Assembly: GCA_041391485.1 (NCBI GenBank)
Contig: JAWKNY010000002.1
Coordinates: forward strand, 186,001 to 250,000
Direction of reading: 5' to 3'
Origin: JACKAF01 sp041391485
Lineage (GTDB): Bacteria; Bdellovibrionota; FAC87; UBA2466; JACKAF01
Length of the DNA stretch: 64,000 bases
Shown: positions 18,186-27,244 of the stretch, in pieces
How the letters are laid out: each line of letters opens with the position of its first letter
How positions within the stretch are numbered: the first letter of the stretch is position 1
Notes under the pieces: model-generated
Database searches by the model: none
Seen by the model: the letters and a program-made list of their open reading frames with translations, nothing else
Told to the model about the DNA's origin: nothing
Position numbers and translations under genes: made by a program

Positions 18186-19354
18186 TTTCCATCAAATTCA
18201 CGACTCCGCCACGGTTTAAGAATTTTGAAGAGGCCCTACGTATCGATAAGTACAGCCCAGTCGCGTCCAAATGGTTCTTGGTAATTGCTGACGTACGCAA
18301 TTCAACTGAAGCGGTCGAGCAGGGACGATACAAAGAAGTGAACTCGCTCGCCGGAGCCTGCGTCATGGCGGTTTTGAATGCCGCCGGGAAAGTACCTTTC
18401 GTTTTTTGAGGGGACGGCGTCACTTTTCTAGCGACGCCAGACAACGTGGACAAGATCACGTACGTGTTAGCACAGACGCGCACAATGGCTCGCGAAGCCT
18501 TCAAGCTGAATCTAGCCGTGGGAAAAGTTCCGGTCCGAGATCTCTACGAAGAAGGTCACTCTTTGGGTCTCGCCGACTTGTCGCTTTCCTCCGCCCAAAC
18601 TCAGACCATGTTCAGCGGCTCCGGAATGGCGATCGCCGAAGCTTGGGTAAAATCTGAAGACAAAGGGCCGATGTACGCCGTTGACGAGGCAGACAGTTCC
18701 GGACCGCCGGCAGACTACACGGGCCTTGAGTGTCGTTGGAATCCGCTAAAAGCGCGCAACGGAGTGTCCCTTACAATCATTGCCACTTGCCCCTACCCCC
18801 AGCACCGCGCCCAGCAGGTATACCGATCGCTCGCGGGCAATATCCAAACTTTACTTGGGGGCGACGCTAATCCCGTTCAGAAAGAAAATCTAAAATTGGC
18901 CTCCCGGCTAAGCGCCTTTCTGGCGGAAAGTCGGATCCGCACGTTCGGCTCCGTCTTTCTTGTCCGGCTGCTTTACCAGTGGGCTCAGGTATGCTTCGCC
19001 ATCTGGGCTGAAAAGTTTTGGCTCCCGTCCGCAGCCGGGAAAAAATACATGCAAGAAGTCATCGATCAGTCCGACTTTCAGAAGTTTGACGGCTGCATGC
19101 GGATGGTCCTCGATATCAATGTGGAAAATGCGAATCGATTGAAGGGGCTGCTCGAGGAGTACTTCAAAAAAGGAGAGCTGGCTTACGGGACCCACGAGTC
19201 TGATCACGTGCTGCTTACCTGCATGATTCTCGATAGAGCCAAAGGTAAACATTTCCATCTGGTTGACGGTGGTAATGGTGGGTATACCGTTGCAGCGAAA
19301 TCGCTCAAAAAGAGGCTCGCGGTGCTTGAGGCCTCCCTCCAGCAAACAGCTTAG
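18182..19354 (+). CDS. DUF3095 family protein interrupted by an in-frame TGA
   Basis: The start overlaps the SRAP-like stop as ATGA. Residues 1-75 hold the family block KWFLVIADVRNSTEA, and the stop TGA falls at 18407-18409. Reading on in the same frame gives GDGVTFLATPDNVDKITYVL and then an unbroken 300 residues to 19354. The stop replaces the first Gly of the conserved FGGDG motif: the DNA reads T6-G where T5-GG is expected. DUF3095 proteins look like class III nucleotide-cyclase relatives, but no activity is established. Either one miscalled base or a genuine nonsense mutation explains this. If read as two genes, the downstream part starts at ATG 18446. Confidence 0.8.
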
Positions 19355-19437
19355 CCCATCCCTCAGACTTAAGACTGCCGACGGTGATTCGGGACTGACC
19401 TTGCCACTCCCAAGGCATTCTGCCAAACTCGGAACCC

Positions 19438-19668
19438 GTGAACCTGCTACGCATTTTGTATCTGCTGTACCTGCTCTACGCCGCCAAGTTGGCCTTCAAG
19501 GTCGTTGCTAACTTTCAGGAGAAGAAGATCCCAGAGGCTTTCAAGAACCGCCGTTGGACTTACCTTCTGCGCGGTATCGGAGCCAGCTTACTCTGGCCGC
19601 TCGCATTGGGCTCACCAAAGGGAAGACGCCTTTTGTCAGACGAATGGCACAAGAATAATGACGAATAG
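19438..19668 (+). CDS. Small membrane protein of unknown function
   Basis: This is a 76-residue protein from GTG 19438 with two hydrophobic segments, LLRILYLLYLLYAAKLAF at the start and LLRGIGASLLWPLALG at about 43-58, separated by a charged loop. The C-terminus is charged. The ribosome-binding site is poor. It lies 83 bases after the DUF3095 gene on the same strand, so it may be co-transcribed. No family recognised. Confidence 0.5.
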   Translation: MNLLRILYLLYLLYAAKLAFKVVANFQEKKIPEAFKNRRWTYLLRGIGASLLWPLALGSPKGRRLLSDEWHKNNDE

Positions 19669-19694
19669 CGTCTAAACGAGATCCGCCGAAAAAA

Positions 19695-19703
19695 TGCTAT
19701 ACT
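19695..19703 (+). promoter_or_regulatory. Extended -10 promoter, possibly giving a leaderless mRNA
   Basis: TG (19695-19696), one base, then TATACT (19698-19703). The TTG start of the next gene is only 12 bases downstream of this element, so the transcript would have a leader of about five bases or none. Confidence 0.5.
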
Positions 19704-19714
19704 AGAAAGACGCC

Positions 19715-20516
19715 TTGAAAACACACAGTTACATTTTGGCACTTCTTTTGATCCTTGTTTGCACGCGTGCAGAAGCCACCCGAGTTCTCAAAGCAAATCG
19801 AAAAGGAATGGTGATCCAGCAGGCCAAAGGTGTTCAGTGGCAAACTGGAGATCAAGCTTGCGCCGTCCGAAAGCGGAGAAAGATCGCTTGCGGCAAAGTC
19901 ATCCAGGCAACGTCAAAACGTGCCGTTGTGGCGTTTACTCAGGTTCCCAAAGTTGCGGTCCAAAAAGGCGATCGCGTTCTTCCCGCCAGCTCCAAGGCAA
20001 GAACGGACCAGCGCGAACCCGCCGCCACACGCGGTTCCAGCTACGGGTCCGCACAGGACACACGTGAAGGACGCGGAGATAAATTTAACATCACCGGAGG
20101 CTTCAACGCCGGCTTTAGTCTCTTTTTCCCGATGTTGGATATTCAATTTGCACTCACCCTCGGTGGCGATCGGAATACGCCCCCATTTCTTCAGGTTGAC
20201 GGCGACTACGACATCACTAACTTCGTTTGGTGGTCACCTCACCTTCAACTACTACAGCAAAAAGAATTACAAAGGCTTGTGGATTCAGGTAGGTCCCGGA
20301 TTTTATACGATTGCAGTCGATGGACTCGGTTCGGAAAACTCAACAGCGTTGGGCGGCCTCGCCACCCTCGGTTGGCGTCTCCGCTTCAAGTCCGGCTTCA
20401 ACATCGGTATCGGTGCGGGCGCCACGTTCATCTCGCCTATTACCAGCAACATCGTCCTAATCGAATTTGATGGATTCCGTCCCACCCTCGCCCTCGATCT
20501 GGGTTTTACTTTTTAA
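19715..20516 (+). CDS. Exported outer-membrane beta-barrel-like protein, one frame break
   Basis: It starts at TTG 19715 with a signal peptide (SYILALLLILVCTRAEA). A basic domain with alternating Lys/Arg and Val follows to about residue 100, then glycine-rich amphipathic strands (GGFNAGFSLFFPMLDIQF). The frame breaks near 20226-20232. Removing one T from the T3 in GTTTGG joins it to the frame that ends LALDLGFTF at 20516. A C-terminal Phe after alternating hydrophobics is the usual outer-membrane insertion signal. No specific family recognised. Uncorrected, the first frame ends at 20470. Confidence 0.65.
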
Positions 20517-20596
20517 GCCAAGCACATAACGCGGCCTGTTAGAGCGCCGTGAAATCCTTCTAGAAAATTTACCCAATAGCCGAAGGGATTGAAGAG

Positions 20597-20613
20597 AAGG
20601 CTCAAGAAGCCTT
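20597..20613 (+). terminator. Possible weak terminator
   Basis: AAGGCT and AGCCTT pair around a five-base loop and are followed by TT. It lies between convergent genes ending at 20516 and 20673. The stem is short and the T-run is poor. Confidence 0.35.
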
Positions 20614-20672
20614 TTCACCTTGTGTGTGTCCTTGGGCGCTCTCTCACTTTGTGGGGGAGCGCTGCGAGGCTC

Positions 20673-21251
20673 CTAGAGGAACTCCAGGGTTTCCTTCACG
20701 CCTGGATAACCCATCTCGAACCAGTAGTACCAGCTCAAACTCATCAAAATGTGCCCGACAAAAATGAAGAGATGGCTCCACATTTCTACTCGATCAGATT
20801 TCTGCATCAAATAGCGCCGCCAATGCATCGCCTCGTCCACCATGCTGTAAAAAACAGCAAGTCCGATCAACGTCAAAGCAGGAAAACGGAAAAAATCGCG
20901 CTGCCCGTAAGCCAAGCAAAGGCAAATCACCGACGTAACGCCACAAAAGATAGTGATGTGGTGAACCAGCGCCTCCGCTTTGATAAGTTCCTGTTTGTAA
21001 ATTGTTCGGTGTCCGATCGTATCAAAGCCAATCGCCACAACAAATATTGCGATACCTATGGGGACATTCCACACATAGATGGGATAGTGGACGCCATTCG
21101 AAACACCCACCATCAGGAAACCAAAGACGCTTCCGAACAGGCCGAACATCATCCCAATCCAAGCGACATAGACGATCCAGTCGGTCCGATTAAATTCTCG
21201 CACGCGTCCCGCATAAATGATCGTCTCACGCCAGAAGGCTACTGAACTCAT
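20673..21251 (-). CDS. Polytopic membrane protein with conserved-looking His/Glu motifs, last gene of the crt-cta operon
   Basis: This is a 192-residue protein with about five transmembrane segments. Start ATG 21251 overlaps the crtB stop as ATGA and has GGAG upstream. Between the helices lie IGHRTIYKQE, EALVHHITIFCG, VDEAMHWRRY and VEMWSHLFIFVGH. These are several ExxH or ExxxH pairs near the membrane surface, as in membrane di-iron enzymes. I do not recognise the family. Its place directly after crtB suggests carotenoid modification or a role with the cytochrome oxidase genes of the same operon. Both are inference. Confidence 0.8.
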   Translation of the reverse strand: MSSVAFWRETIIYAGRVREFNRTDWIVYVAWIGMMFGLFGSVFGFLMVGVSNGVHYPIYVWNVPIGIAIFVVAIGFDTIGHRTIYKQELIKAEALVHHITIFCGVTSVICLCLAYGQRDFFRFPALTLIGLAVFYSMVDEAMHWRRYLMQKSDRVEMWSHLFIFVGHILMSLSWYYWFEMGYPGVKETLEFL

Positions 21252-22225
21252 ATCAAACTCCCCAGAAGCAGCAAGCCAAAGCAGACAGCTGCGTGCTCCC
21301 AAACCATGCCTATGCGGCGCGAAGTCCACCGCACTCCAAACGGACGAGTAAGAAAAACTTTCATCACACCGACAAACATGACCCACAACTTGCGTGGCAA
21401 ACTCACCCAGGTGCGCGAGCTCCACGCATGGATCCCGCGCGATCTAACCTTGCTGCCAATTTCAGCATAAACAAAGCGCGCACTCGCAACGGTACAAGCA
21501 CTTCTTAGCGAAAGGTAGCGCAGCCCCGCGTCGCCCGAAGCGTAGTAACCATCGGCGACATCCAATAAGCGAGACACGACTCGAACAAGCTTGGGAGTAT
21601 TGCAGGCTTCGCGGATAGCGCCCTTAGGAATCGCTTCCTCCCGCAGCCAGTCTCCCGGCAGATAGACCCGGCCCATGGAGGCATCTTCGTAAACGTCGCG
21701 AGAGATGTTGGTTAGCTGCATCGCAATGCCCATGTCAGCGGCGTGTTGGAGTGCTTTATCGCTACTGACTCCCATTACGTGCGACATCATAAGTCCCACG
21801 CAACCGGCCACGCGGTACGAGTAGAGTACCAACTTATCGAGATTCGGATACTCTTCATGACGAATGTCCATGGCCATCCCCTCCAACAACTCAAAGGGGT
21901 AATGCTTAGGAACCTCGTATTTCCGCACCACATGCTGGAAGGCCGCAAAAACCGGGTGGGTCATCGGCGTGGAGGAGTAGCTCGCCTCCGTGAGTTCCCG
22001 TAGACTCTCCAACCTTTTTTCAAGTTGGGCAGTGGTTTCGCTCACACTCGCTTTATCGATCTCGTCATCACAATACCGGCACCAGCTATATAGCAAAAAG
22101 GCACCGTCACGTTTTTCTTTGCCAAACAGGTGTGCGGACAACGAAAAACTCTTGGAGCCAACCCGAATCACAGATCGGCAACGCTCGACCAATAGATCGT
22201 ATTCTGTTTGAACCTTTTTAGACAT
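21248..22225 (-). CDS. crtB: Phytoene synthase
   Basis: It condenses two GGPP molecules into phytoene, the first committed carotenoid step, at the inner membrane. The 325-residue protein has both Asp-rich sites of the squalene/phytoene synthase family: CRYCDDEID near residue 50, and NISRDVYEDASMGRVYLP near 175. A hydrophobic C-terminus (CFGLLLLGSLI) may anchor it. I start at ATG 22225 (MSKK), which overlaps the crtI end by 8 bases. An in-frame start at 22267 would add 14 residues inside crtI. The frame is intact. Confidence 0.95.
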   Translation of the reverse strand: MSKKVQTEYDLLVERCRSVIRVGSKSFSLSAHLFGKEKRDGAFLLYSWCRYCDDEIDKASVSETTAQLEKRLESLRELTEASYSSTPMTHPVFAAFQHVVRKYEVPKHYPFELLEGMAMDIRHEEYPNLDKLVLYSYRVAGCVGLMMSHVMGVSSDKALQHAADMGIAMQLTNISRDVYEDASMGRVYLPGDWLREEAIPKGAIREACNTPKLVRVVSRLLDVADGYYASGDAGLRYLSLRSACTVASARFVYAEIGSKVRSRGIHAWSSRTWVSLPRKLWVMFVGVMKVFLTRPFGVRWTSRRIGMVWEHAAVCFGLLLLGSLI

Positions 22226-23750
22226 ACGCCGGTTCCAAACCGAACTCTGGAATATCGCGCAGCTCACTCAAAATAACCCCGGTGGTCGCCTTGGCGGAGT
22301 TAATGACCCCAGGCACTCCGGCACCGGGGTGAGTTCCAGCCCCGACAAAGTACAAGCCCTCAAGTCGATCTTCCCGGTTGTGCGCCCTAAAATAAGCGCT
22401 CTGCAAAAGGGTCGGCTCTAATGAAAAGGCGGTCCCAAGGTGCGCGTTCAGCTCGTTCTTGAAATCCAGAGGAGAAAAGATCCGCTTGGTAACGATGTAC
22501 CTTTTGACATCCGGAAGGTAGGTGCGGCTCAAGTAGTCGAGGATCCAATCCGCGTAACGGGGGCCGACAACGCTCCAATCCAGAGGCGCTTTGGCTAAAT
22601 TAGGCACGTTCGCGAGCACATAAAAAGCATCGCAGCCGTCGGGAGCAACAGACGCATCCGTGCGGCACGGAGCGTGTAGGTAGAACGAGTTCTCCTCGGG
22701 CAACACCCCCTTGGTAAAGATGTCATCCAAGAGTTCCTTGTACCGGTTACAAAAGAGAATGCTGTGATGGGCCACACTGGGGTAGACGCGATCCGTACCG
22801 AAATAAAGTACAAACAATGCTTGGCTATAACGTTTGCCCAACAGTCCGCGAGCCACCCCCTGGACGTCGGTAGAGGATCGGAGCAGGTTTGTATAAGTGT
22901 GAGTTACATCCGCATTCGACACAACGATATCGTATTGGGTAAACACACCATCAGCGGTCCGAACGCCGGTCACTTTAGATTGCTCGGTAACAATCATCTT
23001 CCACTTCGGCATCGAAGTACTAGACGGCCCCCGATTTCCTCAAACAAGGTCACCCAAGCGTTCACCAAAGCGTGAGTCCCGCCTTTGGCAAAATAGACGC
23101 CTCCCTTGCGCTCCAGAGCGTGGATGAGGGTGTAGATCGAGGACGCCGAGAACGGGTTACCGCCGATCAAAAGCGAGTGAAAGCTAAAGGCCTGGCGCAA
23201 ACGCTCATCCTTGATGTACGAGGAAACCGTTTTGTAAACAGACCGGTAAGCTCGCAGCTTGATGAGGCTCCGGTGCTACACGGACCATGTCCCAGAAGCT
23301 CAAAAAAGGCACGTGCACAAGCTCTTTGTAGCCCGCCTCATAAACGGCTTCAGAATACTTGAAAAACTCCTGGTAACCTTCGACGTCAGCCGGGTTAAAA
23401 TCGCGGATCTGATCTCGAAGACGTTGTTCGTCATTCACATAGTCAAATACATCCCCGTTCTCCCAGCACAGTCGGTAAAAGGGGGAAACGGGTAACAGCT
23501 CAACGTAATCCTCTCGCTTTCGATTGCAGAGAGAGAACAACTCATCGATGCATTCCGGAGCCGTGATTACAGTAGGTCCGGCATCGAAACGAAATCCCGA
23601 GTCTTCAAACACGTACGCGCGTCCGCCTGGCTTGTCTCGTTTTTCCAGAATGGTGGTCTGAATTCCACGCGCTTGTAAACGAATGGCGGCGGCAAGCCCA
23701 CCAAAACCAGATCCGATCACTGCGGCATTGAGTTTACTGGTAGGCAACAC
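22218..23750 (-). CDS. crtI: Phytoene desaturase, two or more frame breaks
   Basis: This FAD-dependent enzyme desaturates phytoene stepwise towards lycopene. From GTG 23750 it shows the dinucleotide motif AVIGSGFGGLAAAIRLQARG and the family stretch GFRFDAGPTVITAPE. The C-terminal signature is GLYFVGAGTHPGAGVPGV. The frame breaks near 23268, where removing one C from GAGCCTC restores APELIKLRAYRSVYK. It breaks again near 23008-23030, between the GGRLVL strand and the TEQSKVTGV strand. Together the pieces give the normal length of about 505 residues. The start overlaps the crtE end by 17 bases. Confidence 0.92.
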
Positions 23751-24713
23751 GCAACCTTCCTCCCAAATCCTTTAGACGCGCAAAAGCTTGCAGCTCTGCG
23801 GCTGAAGATAGCTGCGCTCCCAATTCGTCCAAACACAAATCCAGGTGCTTGTGAGCGTCCGCAACGGCCCCTTGGCGAAACTCCAAATTTGCGTCCATCC
23901 ACTCCTGCAGCGGGGCCTCCGCAGGAAGCGCGCGAACCCGTTCGACAAACGCCTGGTACTCGCCCTCTGTTAAGTGCCGCGATAACCACGCCCAAAACCA
24001 GCTAGGCCGACGGAGTTTCAAGTCTTCCCACTTCTTCTCCGGCTCTTTGTTTCCGCTCAGGTTTCCCATGTCGTCGAACATCTGGAGGGCGATTCCAAAA
24101 GCGCATCCGAACCGATCGAGATCTTTCACCAGGTTTTCTTCGGCCCCTCCGGCAATCGCACCCAGCACCAAGGCCAACGACGTCAACATCCCACTTTTTA
24201 GCTCCAAGAGGCTCAAACAGACCTCGTACACCCGAGATTGGGGATGCCATCGATGGGAATGCCGACATCAAGCGCCTGCCCATAGTGAGCCTGTAGCAAA
24301 GCGTGGTGATACGCTCGGTACATTCGTAGTTCACGATCGGGCGGCAGACCCATCTCCCGAACCTGTTCCAGGGGACGAAAGTACAACCAATTTCCCGTAT
24401 TGATTGCTAGCGGCACGCCCAGACAGCGGTGCAATGTCGGCTGCCCGCGCCGAAAAAGACTTCCATCCTGGATATCATCGATGGCCAAGGAGCCCGCGTG
24501 TACCCCTTCCACAACTTTCTCGCATGCCTCGCAAATGTCCCGCGCCGGACTGGCACCCGAAAACTCAAAACCCAACGCGACCAGCTGCGCCCGAATGCGC
24601 TTGCTCGGGCGATCCATGAGGCTTCTTACATGCTGGGACAATACCGTCTCCAGCAGGTCGCTCACATCGCCGCCAAATAGCAGTTCGGGAGAACTCTTTT
24701 CTGTCGTATTCAC
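23734..24713 (-). CDS. crtE: Polyprenyl (geranylgeranyl) diphosphate synthase, one frame break
   Basis: It extends allylic diphosphates with IPP to make the GGPP used by CrtB. The first Asp-rich motif is in SLAIDDIQDGSLFRRGQPT, and the second region reads QMFDDMGNLSG. The frame breaks near 24232. One extra C in the C4 run gives IPQSRVYEVCLSLLELKSG and joins the two halves. I place the start at GTG 24713, where GTGA overlaps the crtY stop; GTG 24740 is further upstream in the same frame. Chain length cannot be read from the sequence with certainty. Confidence 0.9.
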
Positions 24714-25852
24714 GCTACCTGCCCTCCCGGACGCAAACACTTAATCGCGCCCAATACCGGTACCGGCGGTTTGCCAAGCAGAAGCCTAAGCCGATCGGAT
24801 CTCCACATTTCGCCACGATAAAATCTTTGAATGAGTGCTGGCGAAAGCGTATAGAAGCGTTGCAAAACCCGGTACCGTTCCTCCGGTGCCGCCGCACGAA
24901 AAAGCATTCTATTCAAAAGTCTAAAAAAGGAATCTCCGGCCCAGTGTTTTTCTGCTCGCAGTCTAAGAGAAGCCCCATTTTGGGGGTTGGCTGGATCCTC
25001 AAACTTCGCCAGGGTTTCGGCAAAGGCGATGGCCTCGGGAAAGGAGTAGCCTGTAGTTGCGTGAAAAAGTCCCGCGCCCGTCCCCGTTCGAACGACGCCA
25101 TTTTTCCACGGCGTCAAACTACCGTTCAAAGGAATCGGAAGGCTGCCAATTTCTTCATACTCCGTTGCTTCGATCCCAAAACCAAGCCGTTCACAATAGG
25201 CCGTAATCTCGTCCCGGTAATCTTGGGCATCGACTAGGCCGTCGTCGCTGTAGTGCGTGTCCTCGACGAAGAGCTCTTTCTCAGACCAGGGTAGCAGGTA
25301 AAAAAATCGGTAGCCGTCTTCCTGGGCGCACGTGGCATCCATTAGTACCGGTCTACTGAGACCGTGCGGGCTTTTTAGTTTCAGGTGGCGTCCCAGAAAC
25401 TTTTGATAGGCAACCTTCACATGTGGAGACGGCTCCCAGCCGCGTCCGTCCAGAATCATCCGCGCATGCAGGGTTCTATCTTTTAAATGAACTCTACCCG
25501 ATTCGACCCCGATCACTTCGGTGTTTAATGACAAGCTACCTTCGAGCGCAGGCGCAATCACCTCGTGAAACTGTTCCGATCGGATGGAGTTGTAGCCAGA
25601 ACGCAGTACGCGCTGGTACTCCGGGAAGCGCACTTCGTATTCATCCCAGTGTCGAGTGATTAAGGGTGTAATCCACAGCAAGGAACGCGACGAAAGGTCG
25701 GTATCGTGGAAGGACCACGTGTGCTGGCCTCCCAACGTAGAGGACTTTTCAATAACTAGAATTCTTAGGTCGGGGTGATCTAATTTCAGTCGGAATGCGG
25801 CAAGCCCATTGGCAAGACCTCCCCCGACAAAAATAAGATCGTATAGTTGCAC
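24710..25852 (-). CDS. crtY: Lycopene beta-cyclase
   Basis: It cyclises the ends of lycopene to beta-ionone rings. The 380-residue flavoprotein begins with a Rossmann motif (DLIFVGGGLANGLAAFRL) and has GGQHTWSFHDTDL and the family stretch GDGYRFFYLLP-like QEDGYRFFYLLPW. GTGAGLFHATTGYSFP lies in the C-terminal half. It starts at GTG 25852, one base after the SCO1 stop, and the frame is intact. With CrtE, CrtI and CrtB this predicts beta-carotene or a derivative as the product. Confidence 0.94.
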   Translation of the reverse strand: MQLYDLIFVGGGLANGLAAFRLKLDHPDLRILVIEKSSTLGGQHTWSFHDTDLSSRSLLWITPLITRHWDEYEVRFPEYQRVLRSGYNSIRSEQFHEVIAPALEGSLSLNTEVIGVESGRVHLKDRTLHARMILDGRGWEPSPHVKVAYQKFLGRHLKLKSPHGLSRPVLMDATCAQEDGYRFFYLLPWSEKELFVEDTHYSDDGLVDAQDYRDEITAYCERLGFGIEATEYEEIGSLPIPLNGSLTPWKNGVVRTGTGAGLFHATTGYSFPEAIAFAETLAKFEDPANPQNGASLRLRAEKHWAGDSFFRLLNRMLFRAAAPEERYRVLQRFYTLSPALIQRFYRGEMWRSDRLRLLLGKPPVPVLGAIKCLRPGGQVA

Positions 25853-25853
25853 T

Positions 25854-26459
25854 CTAAAACCGTCTTCCCAAATACTTATGGACGCTGCGCTTCACTTTGA
25901 TCATCGAGTTCTCGTCATCCATGTCAAAATGCCCTCGAATGGCCCCTTCGCGGTCCACCACGACGAAGGAGTTGCTGTGAGTGATCATGCCGGTTTGGGC
26001 GTCTTCCATTCCCGGCATCACGACCTGAAAACCCGATTGCAATAGATCCTTGATCGAAGCCCTTTCTCCCGTCAAAAAAATCCAACTCCCCGGATTTGTG
26101 CGGTAACGCGCAGCGTAGCGACCGAGAACGGAGGGTGTATCGGCCTCCGGATCCACAGATATGGAGACCGTTCTAAAGTGCGGATCTTTTCCGAAGAATT
26201 CCTGCAGCTTCTCGGTTTTCTTGTTCAGTAGCGGACACATCCCTTCGCAGCGGGTAAAAATAAAGCTCGCCACCCAAACCTTGCCCAGCAGATCGGTGTT
26301 GCTCACCTCGTTGCCGTCGGTGTCCACGAGATTAAAATCCGGAACATGTCGCAGCGGCTTGGCGACTGACCAATCGGACGTGAAGGCGAACAGGCCTACC
26401 GCCAAAATCGGCATAGCCACCAAAGCGGTCAACAGCCACGAAACCTTTGGCGTTTTCAT
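25854..26459 (-). CDS. SCO1/SenC copper chaperone for cytochrome oxidase
   Basis: SCO proteins deliver copper to the CuA centre of cytochrome c oxidase subunit II, or keep its cysteines reduced. Starting at ATG 26459 (AGGAGGT upstream) it has a membrane anchor (SWLLTALVAMPILAVGLFAF), then a thioredoxin fold. The copper ligands CEGMC are near residue 81, and the His ligand is in ITHSNSFVVVDREG. At 201 residues it is full length. It lies 2 bases after an ABC permease gene and 1 base before crtY. Confidence 0.95.
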   Translation of the reverse strand: MKTPKVSWLLTALVAMPILAVGLFAFTSDWSVAKPLRHVPDFNLVDTDGNEVSNTDLLGKVWVASFIFTRCEGMCPLLNKKTEKLQEFFGKDPHFRTVSISVDPEADTPSVLGRYAARYRTNPGSWIFLTGERASIKDLLQSGFQVVMPGMEDAQTGMITHSNSFVVVDREGAIRGHFDMDDENSMIKVKRSVHKYLGRRF

Positions 26460-26461
26460 AT

Positions 26462-27244
26462 CTACCTCCTTGGTTTTACGATCCAAACATCAACCAGATA
26501 GCCTAGCACCGCAAGGCCACCGAGTACCAACCAGCTCAAAGAGATTGAGGGGCTACCGAAAGTTTCCAGTTGGGCCGGGTTGAGGGCGTAGCGGATACTC
26601 GCCACTCCGTACGTTACGGGATTCAGGTACATGCAGACCTTCAGCCAGCCAGGCGCTGCGGAAGCCGGAAAAAGCGCTCCCGAGAGGACCCACAGAGGAA
26701 GAAAGAGCAGGTTCATGACGGCGTGGAATCCCTGTACTGAGGGTATTTTCCACGCAAAGAAGAAGCTGATTGAGCTCATCGCAACAGAAAAAAGAAAAAG
26801 GCCGAAGGCTGAGTACAGCCACAGCGAGAAGCTGTAAGGGATTCCGATAAACGGAACCAGAAGGAGCAAGAGCAGCGCCTGAAAAACGCTCAGTAAACTG
26901 CCCCCCAGCAACTTTCCCCCCACCAAGGTGGCAGAGGCCACGGGCGCCACCAATATCGACTGCAAGAATCCTTCTTGGCGATCTTGGATGATGGAAATCG
27001 AGGAAAACATCGCTGTCATCAGTAAGATGAGCGCGAGGGTACCAGGAAACAAGAACTCCAAGTAGCTCATCCCCTCCGGGACAAACGGGGACTGGAAAGA
27101 GGTACCCACACCCGAACCGATCAAAAACCAAAACAGCAACGGCGTGCCAAGCGCCCCAATCACGCGGCTCATCTGCCGGAAGAAGCGGACAACTTCCCGG
27201 TAAACCAAAGCCCAGATCGACAAAAGGTATACGCTGTTAAACAT
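26462..27244 (-). CDS. ABC-2 type transporter permease
   Basis: This is an inner-membrane permease of 260 residues with about six transmembrane helices and the ABC-2 pattern, including IIQDRQEGFLQSILVAPV, the usual coupling region. I start at ATG 27244 (MFNSVYLLSIWALVYREV), overlapping the ATPase gene by 8 bases. The longer frame to 27367 lies inside the ATPase and looks spurious. In cytochrome oxidase operons such pairs are often linked to oxidase assembly, but substrate cannot be inferred. Confidence 0.9.
   Translation of the reverse strand: MFNSVYLLSIWALVYREVVRFFRQMSRVIGALGTPLLFWFLIGSGVGTSFQSPFVPEGMSYLEFLFPGTLALILLMTAMFSSISIIQDRQEGFLQSILVAPVASATLVGGKLLGGSLLSVFQALLLLLLVPFIGIPYSFSLWLYSAFGLFLFSVAMSSISFFFAWKIPSVQGFHAVMNLLFLPLWVLSGALFPASAAPGWLKVCMYLNPVTYGVASIRYALNPAQLETFGSPSISLSWLVLGGLAVLGYLVDVWIVKPRR

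Noticed and set aside
18407..18409. Selenocysteine or recoded TGA (Gly) in the DUF3095 gene
   Set aside because: The position is a conserved Gly, not Cys or Sec. Several intact genes here end in TGA, so the code is standard, and no SECIS-like hairpin follows.
20589..21245. Long plus-strand ORF opposite the last gene of the crt operon
   Set aside because: It is rich in His, Arg and Pro with no fold, and it mirrors a coupled, hydrophobic membrane-protein gene on the minus strand.
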